DNA from: DASQHL01 sp963843685
GTDB lineage: Bacteria > Chloroflexota > Dehalococcoidia > DSTF01 > JACRBR01
Assembly (NCBI GenBank): GCA_963843685.1
Contig: CAWJLO010000011.1
Span: 1-64,000 of the forward strand
Direction of reading: 5' to 3'
Length of the DNA: 64,000 bases
Shown: one piece after another, positions 59,808 through 64,000 of the stretch
Position numbering within the stretch: position 1 is the stretch's first letter
Layout: every line of letters begins with the position of its first letter
Made by a program: the position numbers and the translations under genes
Notes under the pieces: model-generated
What the model saw: the letters and a program-made list of their open reading frames with translations, nothing else
Told to the model about the DNA's origin: nothing
The model's database searches: none

Positions 59808-60589
59808 ATGACAGACGAACGAAACAGCTGCAGGTCGACTGGCGGCACTGGCTCGATCGCTGGGACGCGCAGCAGACCGGCTACGTCCCCGAACGCGAGG
59901 AGCGCTTCCGCATCATGCTCGACGTGCTGGAGGCGCTGCTCCCCGAAGACTTCGTCGCGCTCGATCTCGCCTGTGGCCCCGGCGCCATCAGCCAGCGCCT
60001 GCTCGATCGCTTCCCCCGCGCCCGCTGCGTAGCCATCGACATGGACCCCGTGATGCTCGCCCTCGGCCAGGGCGCGCTCGGCACCCGCGACGGCCGCCTC
60101 CGCTGGGTCGACGCCGATCTCGCATCGCCGGCTTGGACGGAGTCCGTCGGCGAGCAGAGCGTCGATGCCGCCCTCAGCACCACCGCCCTGCACTGGCTCG
60201 CCCCGCCCGACCTCATCCGCGTCTACGGCCAGCTCGGCAAGCTGATCCGCCCCGGCGGCGTCTTCCTGAACGGCGACAACATGGACTTCGGCCCCGATCT
60301 CCCCACCATCCAGCGCCTCACGCGTGACGCCCGAGACCGCAACTGGACCGATGAATCATTCGCCGCCCGCGGAGTCGAGACCTCCGAGCAGTGGTGGGAC
60401 GCCCTCGGACGAGAGCCGTCCATGGCGCCCCTCATCGCCGAACGCACCCGCCGCCTCTCGCTGAAGCAGCGCCCCGAATCGTCCGCGACCTACGACCTCC
60501 AGGTCGGTGCCCTCCACGACGCCGGCTTCCGCGAGGTCGCGTCCATCTGGCAGTCAGGCACCGACCGCGTCCTCCTCGCCGTGAGATAG
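59808..60589 (+). CDS. Class I SAM-dependent methyltransferase, frameshift near the start
   Basis: The intact frame runs 59915-60589 and encodes the methyltransferase fold: FVALDLACGPGAISQRLLDR (motif I) and CVAIDMDPVMLALG, DAALSTTALHWL. Upstream in the same frame DWRHWLDRWDAQQTGYVPER also looks like family sequence, but no ATG/GTG/TTG precedes it. An ATG at 59808 lies in another frame and would join if one base near 59826 were missing. I therefore extend to 59808 as a probable one-base deletion. The substrate is unknown. Confidence 0.7.
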
Positions 60590-60706
60590 CCGCCCCGACG
60601 GAGCCACTTCCGCCCGCTTGCCATCACGACAGCCGCCCCTCCCTCGACTCTCACGCCTTCCGGCGCTTCGGTCTCAATCTCGTTGGCGAATATCGACCAA
60701 ACTAGC

Positions 60707-60736
60707 TTGATCGATCAACTTATCTTGATGTATAGT
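60707..60736 (+). promoter_or_regulatory. arsR-arsC promoter with ArsR-type operator
   Basis: The 12-bp palindrome TTGATCGATCAA (60707-60718) overlaps the likely -35 TTGATC, and ATCAA-N6-TTGAT (60714-60729) fills the spacer. TATAGT (60731-60736) is the -10, 7 nt before the ATG. Autoregulation by the N-terminal ArsR domain is expected. Confidence 0.7.
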
Positions 60737-60743
60737 CGCCCAC

Positions 60744-61521
60744 ATGAACCCGGACCTTCGCCCCAACACCGCCCCGCCCCCCTTCCTCCAGCTCGCCGGA
60801 CACCCGCTCCGCTGGCAGCTCCTCCGCGAGCTCGCCCGCAGCGACCGCCAGGTCCGCGAGCTCACGGACGTGCTCGGCAAGCCGCAGAATCTCGTCTCCT
60901 ACCACCTCGGCCGCCTCCGCTCCGGCCGCCTCGTGTCGATGCGCCGCAGCTCCTTCGACGGCCGCGACGCCTACTACCGCATTGACCTCCCGCGCTGCCG
61001 TGAGCTGCTCGCCGGGGCCGGCGGCGCGCTCCACCCCGGCCTCGCCCTCGTCCCACCCGACGCAGACGGCGACGCGCCCACGAGCCGCCGATCCAGCGTC
61101 CTCTTCCTCTGCACCGGCAATAGCACGCGCTCGCAGATCGCCGAGGCGCTGCTCCAGCACCTCGCCGGCGACGCCGTCGAGGCCCAGAGCGCCGGTAGCC
61201 ACCCCCGGAGCGTCCACCCCAACGCCGTCCGCGTGATGCGCGAGCGCGGCATCGACATCAGCGCCAACCGATCGAAGCATCTCGACCGCTTCGCCCGCCG
61301 TCGCTTCGATTACGTCGATCACGCTCTGCGACCGCGTGCGCGAAGTCTGCCCCGACTTCCCCGGTGGTCCCGAGCGCATCCACTGGAGCATCGCCGATCC
61401 CGCGAACGATACCGGCACCGAAGACGAGATCTACGCCGCGTTCCAGCGCACCGCCGGGGAGATCGAGAGCCGCGTCCGGTTCCTGCTCCCCGTCATCAAC
61501 CAGCAAACAGTCAGGAGATAG
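60744..61521 (+). CDS. ArsR-ArsC fusion (regulator + arsenate reductase-like phosphatase), frameshifted
   Basis: About 258 residues. The N-terminal ArsR winged helix (HPLRWQLLRELARSDRQVR, LVSYHLGRLRSGRLV) is fused to a low-molecular-weight tyrosine-phosphatase/ArsC domain: VLFLCTGNSTRSQIAEALL with the CX5R loop (CTGNSTR). The frame breaks near 61317, in TACGTCGATC: one extra base; the rest (ITLCDRVREVCPDF, RIHWSIADP) is in the next frame to 61521. DYVITLCD and its downstream Cys match thioredoxin-coupled ArsC. A metal-binding Cys in the ArsR part is not evident. The gene has no ribosome site. Confidence 0.83.
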
Positions 61522-61526
61522 CAGCC

Positions 61527-61907
61527 ATGCCCGATGACATCGTCAGCGTCCGTTACATGGTGGGCGACGTCCCCGCCGCCGTCGACTTCTACACAACACA
61601 CTTCGGCTTCACCGTCGGCATCAACTCCCCCGCCTTCGCCGACGTCCACCGCGGAAACCTGCGCCTGCTCCTCAGCGGGCCGATGTCCTCCGCCGGCCGC
61701 CCCATGCCCGACGGCACGCAGCCCGTCCCCGGCGGCTGGAATCGCATCCACTTCATCGTCGATGACATCGCCGCCGAAGTTGACCGCCTCCGTGCCGAAG
61801 GCGTGCGCTTCCGCAACGACGTCGTCAGCGGCCCCGGCGGCAAGCAGATCCTGCTCGAGGATCCTTCCGGCAACCCGATCGAACTCTTCCAGCCGGCCGC
61901 TCGCTAG
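61527..61907 (+). CDS. VOC-superfamily protein downstream of arsR-arsC
   Basis: A 126-residue vicinal-oxygen-chelate protein: VRYMVGDVPAAVDFYTTHFG, then GWNRIHFIVDDIAAEVDRL and ILLEDPSGNPIELFQP. AGGAG lies 7 nt before ATG 61527, 5 nt after the arsC stop, so the two share a transcript. VOC proteins such as ArsI break C-As bonds, but ArsI needs a Cys pair that is absent here, so its role in arsenic resistance is unproven. Glyoxalase/bleomycin-resistance type is the safe call. Confidence 0.83.
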   Translation: MPDDIVSVRYMVGDVPAAVDFYTTHFGFTVGINSPAFADVHRGNLRLLLSGPMSSAGRPMPDGTQPVPGGWNRIHFIVDDIAAEVDRLRAEGVRFRNDVVSGPGGKQILLEDPSGNPIELFQPAAR

Positions 61908-61941
61908 CCGCGGAACGGGGACGGCCGCTCAGGAGCCAATG

Positions 61942-62157
61942 ATGCAGTACTCCCTGTTCGACGAATTGATGCTCGCGCATCGGCTCGCCGCCCTCGAACG
62001 TCGCGATGTCAGCCGCGCCGTCGAGGCGGAGGCGTTGTGCCTGCGCCCGTCACTCCGCGAGTCAGTCGCGGCGGCCTTCGTGCGGCTCGGCATCCGCCTG
62101 GACCACGCCGCTGGCGAACGCGCTCTCTCCGCGCTCGCCGGACGGCCCGCCCGCTAG
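61942..62157 (+). CDS. Small hypothetical protein
   Basis: A 71-residue, mostly helical soluble protein (MQYSLFDELMLAHRLAALER, ALCLRPSLRESVAAAFVRLG). AGGAG lies just before; ATG 61939 and ATG 61942 are both possible and I prefer 61942 for spacing. No family is recognised. It follows the VOC gene by 34 nt, so could be in the arsenic operon, and converges with the kinase-like gene. Confidence 0.55.
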   Translation: MQYSLFDELMLAHRLAALERRDVSRAVEAEALCLRPSLRESVAAAFVRLGIRLDHAAGERALSALAGRPAR

Positions 62158-62207
62158 CGTCAGACCGCGCCTGACACTCGGAGCGCGCCGCTCAAATCAA
62201 CAACCGG

Positions 62208-63071
62208 TCACTGCACGAGCGGGCGCATCACGGATTCGAGCGGCGGCCACGGTGGACCCTCGCGCACGGCGCGGAGAAGCTCTCGACCCGCTTCCTCCCC
62301 ATTCGGGAATTCATCGCCTCGATCCCAGCGCCACGCCGCGACCATCGCAAGCACGAGTCCCCCGCACTCGCCGAGCAGTTCTCGATCAACGTCTGGATAG
62401 CGCTCACAGACCTCTTCGGGCACATGGGCAAGGTCGAATTCGACCGGCCCACGGCAACACGTCTCGAGGTCGATGAACACCGGCCCGTCCTTCGTATTGA
62501 GCAGGTTGCCCGGATGCGGCTCGCCGTGCAGCAGTTGCTCCGCGGCGCCGCGGTCGCAGATCGTTCGCCTCAGGCTTCGCAACGTATTGGTGAGCAGTTC
62601 CCGGTCGGCGTCGACGAGTGCCGGCGTGCGGTCGCGGCTCTCGACGAGCGTTTGAGCCTCCGCGACGCGGTCCGTGAAGTGCGGCGTCGCCATGTCGAGC
62701 TTCCGCATGCCCGCGTGCAGCCGTTCGAGCGCGCTCGCGTAGTCGGCTGGCGAAACCTCTCCGGGCACGGGCTCGTAGTACGTCCACAGCGTGATCGCGA
62801 AGCCGTCACGCTCGTGGACGCGCGGCGCGACTCGAGGCTCAAGAGCACCCGCGGGGCTCCCGGTTTCGGCGAGGCGTTGTGCCAGCTCGACTTCGAACTG
62901 TGCGACCTCCTGCCCTACATACGCGACGCGGGCAAGCACATCGCAGGGGAGCAGCCGCACCGCGAGCTTGTTCGAGTTGCAAAGAACGATCGCGTTCGTC
63001 GACTCCAGCTCAAGCGCCGACGCCGTCGACACGGCCGCTGCCACTGCGCGTCGAACCTCTGATTCCTCCAT
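62208..63071 (-). CDS. Aminoglycoside-phosphotransferase (APH)-fold kinase-like protein
   Basis: A 287-residue protein of the APH/choline-kinase fold. The catalytic loop reads LLHGEPHPGNLLN (HGE in place of the usual HGD) and the metal site is VFIDLETCCRGPVEFDLAH. The N-lobe has TNAIVLCNSNKLAVRL. It may phosphorylate a small molecule; resistance to an aminoglycoside is not implied. ATG 63071 is taken; GTG 63104 is an alternative that adds 11 residues. Confidence 0.82.
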   Translation of the reverse strand: MEESEVRRAVAAAVSTASALELESTNAIVLCNSNKLAVRLLPCDVLARVAYVGQEVAQFEVELAQRLAETGSPAGALEPRVAPRVHERDGFAITLWTYYEPVPGEVSPADYASALERLHAGMRKLDMATPHFTDRVAEAQTLVESRDRTPALVDADRELLTNTLRSLRRTICDRGAAEQLLHGEPHPGNLLNTKDGPVFIDLETCCRGPVEFDLAHVPEEVCERYPDVDRELLGECGGLVLAMVAAWRWDRGDEFPNGEEAGRELLRAVREGPPWPPLESVMRPLVQ

Positions 63072-63124
63072 CTCCCCCTCATCCCCGCCGCTCGCGCGAA
63101 GCACGCAACGTTGCGCGGGCCCTG

Positions 63125-63598
63125 TCAGTCACACAAGTCGAGGCAGAACGCCACCAGCTCGACGTGCGGGAGCGTGCGTGCCTCGTCCAACGTGAACCAC
63201 GCAGCCGCATCCGTCGTGTTGTCGGCGTCGCGCGAGAACTCCGTCCGAAGGACGCCGCGCACGTTGGTGCCCTCGTACACGATGCCGACCGCGTGCCCCG
63301 CGTTGCCACTCACCGCCTCGTGAGGCTCGTACCAGCGGGAGAACACGCCGACGACGCGGCCAATCTCCGCGTGCAGTCCCGTCTCCTCTTCCAGCTCGCG
63401 CTCGGCCGTGTCCAACGGATCCTCGCCCCACTCCATGGCGCCGCCGGGCATCGTCCACTTGCCGGAGTCAGGGTGACCGGCCAGGGTGAAACGTGTGAGC
63501 AGGATCCGCCCGTCGTCGTCGCGACAAAGGACGTAGGCGGCGACCCGCCGCCAGTCAGCGTCCATCTGGCGCGTCTGGGACCAAACCTGTGTCCCCAT
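63125..63598 (-). CDS. Nudix hydrolase
   Basis: A 157-residue Nudix hydrolase. The intact Nudix box GGAMEWGEDPLDTAERELEE, continuing ETGL, is at about residues 50-73, preceded by VLCRDDDGRILLTRF. Substrate is unknown. I start at ATG 63598; the longer open frame upstream overlaps the next gene. The gene runs 53 nt upstream of the kinase-like gene on the same strand. Confidence 0.88.
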   Translation of the reverse strand: MGTQVWSQTRQMDADWRRVAAYVLCRDDDGRILLTRFTLAGHPDSGKWTMPGGAMEWGEDPLDTAERELEEETGLHAEIGRVVGVFSRWYEPHEAVSGNAGHAVGIVYEGTNVRGVLRTEFSRDADNTTDAAAWFTLDEARTLPHVELVAFCLDLCD

Positions 63599-63657
63599 GG
63601 ATCGACACTGAGCCTGCTCTCCCAGGCGTCGCTCCGCCGACTGGCCAGCCAGCCACG

Positions 63658-64000
63658 CTACGCCCCAACCCTGATCCCCCGCACCCGCGGCAGAATCTCC
63701 TCCCCCACCACGTACGCCTCCTCCAAATGCGGATACCCGGAGAAGATGAACGTGTCCAGCCCCAGCGCCGCGTACTCCCGGATCCGCTCCGTCACCTGGT
63801 CGTAGCTCCCGACGAGCGCCGTCCCCGCACCGCCCCGCACCAGCCCGATCCCCGACCATAGGTTCGGCGCCACCGTCAGCGCCTCCATGTCCAGCTTGTC
63901 CCCCGCCAGCTGCGTCATCCGCTGCTGCCCCACCGACTCGCTCCGAGAGAACCGCCTCCGCGCCACCTCCACCTGCTCCTCCGTCATCGTGCTCAGCAGC
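63658..64000 (-). CDS. LLM-class flavin-dependent alkanesulfonate monooxygenase (C-terminal part)
   Basis: The gene runs off the window end, so only the last 113 codons are present. The conserved tail GTALVGSYDQVTERIREYAA and FIFSGYPHLEEAYVVGEEIL resembles the end of SsuD-type monooxygenases that release sulfite from alkanesulfonates using FMNH2. The upstream segment SVGQQRMTQLAGDKLDMEAL fits the family too. The N-terminal part, with the FMN site, lies outside, so a related LLM enzyme cannot be excluded. Confidence 0.8.
   Translation of the reverse strand, partial: LLSTMTEEQVEVARRRFSRSESVGQQRMTQLAGDKLDMEALTVAPNLWSGIGLVRGGAGTALVGSYDQVTERIREYAALGLDTFIFSGYPHLEEAYVVGEEILPRVRGIRVGA

Overview
The window is high-G+C bacterial chromosome (about two thirds G+C by eye), gene-dense, with short overlaps (ATGA, GTGA, TGATG) and codons ending mostly in C or G. 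A Chloroflexota member of a peptidoglycan-making, Dehalococcoidia- or Tepidiforma-like lineage is my best guess. It rests on the protein character of the adenosylcobalamin ribonucleotide reductase with its Lys/Ala-rich neighbour, the four-CxxC zinc-ribbon protein, the HicB/HicA pair and the division cluster. This is an inference. I see no prophage, insertion sequence, CRISPR array or origin.

Layout. 1-6300: small accessory genes (RibD/DHFR-like reductase, ArsR regulator with an SRPBCC protein, tRNA-Gly(CCC), DinB protein, a tandem pair of tiny HTH proteins, two aldo/keto reductases, a lipoprotein). 6300-11730 (minus strand): elongation genes mreC-mreD-pbp2-rodA plus a flippase-like membrane protein; mreB is not here. 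11900-12400: a MoaB/Mog protein. 12490-29350 (plus strand): a complete dcw division/cell-wall cluster, mraZ-rsmH-ftsL-like-ftsI-murF-mraY-murD-ftsW-murG-murC-murB-ddl-ftsQ-ftsA-ftsZ, headed by a clear promoter and TGGG-type MraZ repeats. Elongasome and divisome operons therefore run back to back. 29350-35130: nrdR and two unknown genes, then nrdJ, a histone-like Lys/Ala-rich protein and a small membrane protein, with several strong hairpins.

35230-39240 (minus): a glycerophosphodiesterase-like gene, yjbQ, a DUF2203 gene, a pmbA/tldE-like gene and comF. moaD-moaE diverge from comF. 40290-42880: zinc ribbon, Nudix, hicB-hicA, trmD, VOC protein. 43298-47505: a TPP riboswitch and thiamin operon (thiD, two small membrane proteins, thiG, thiE, thiS, thiO). 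47578-50349: DUF2269-like protein, miaB, a 41-residue protein and an NrtR-like Nudix regulator. 50460-53322: an MMPL transporter divergent from a TetR gene sharing a palindromic operator. 53386-64000: glycosyltransferase, DegT aminotransferase, hydrolase-cyclase fusion, EEP phosphatase, class-III aminotransferase, methyltransferase, ArsR-ArsC fusion, VOC protein, kinase-like protein, Nudix and a truncated alkanesulfonate monooxygenase.

Two themes cut across the window. Five genes, including essential murG, carry one extra base and one lacks a base; these look like indel errors or recent lesions. Several genes without a Shine-Dalgarno sequence have a -10 hexamer 6-9 nt before the start codon, suggesting leaderless transcription. 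I did not find a convincing wholly new multi-gene system. The best leads are the leaderless set, the structured ftsZ-nrdR spacer, the G-rich hairpin repeat family and the duplicated cyclase tail.
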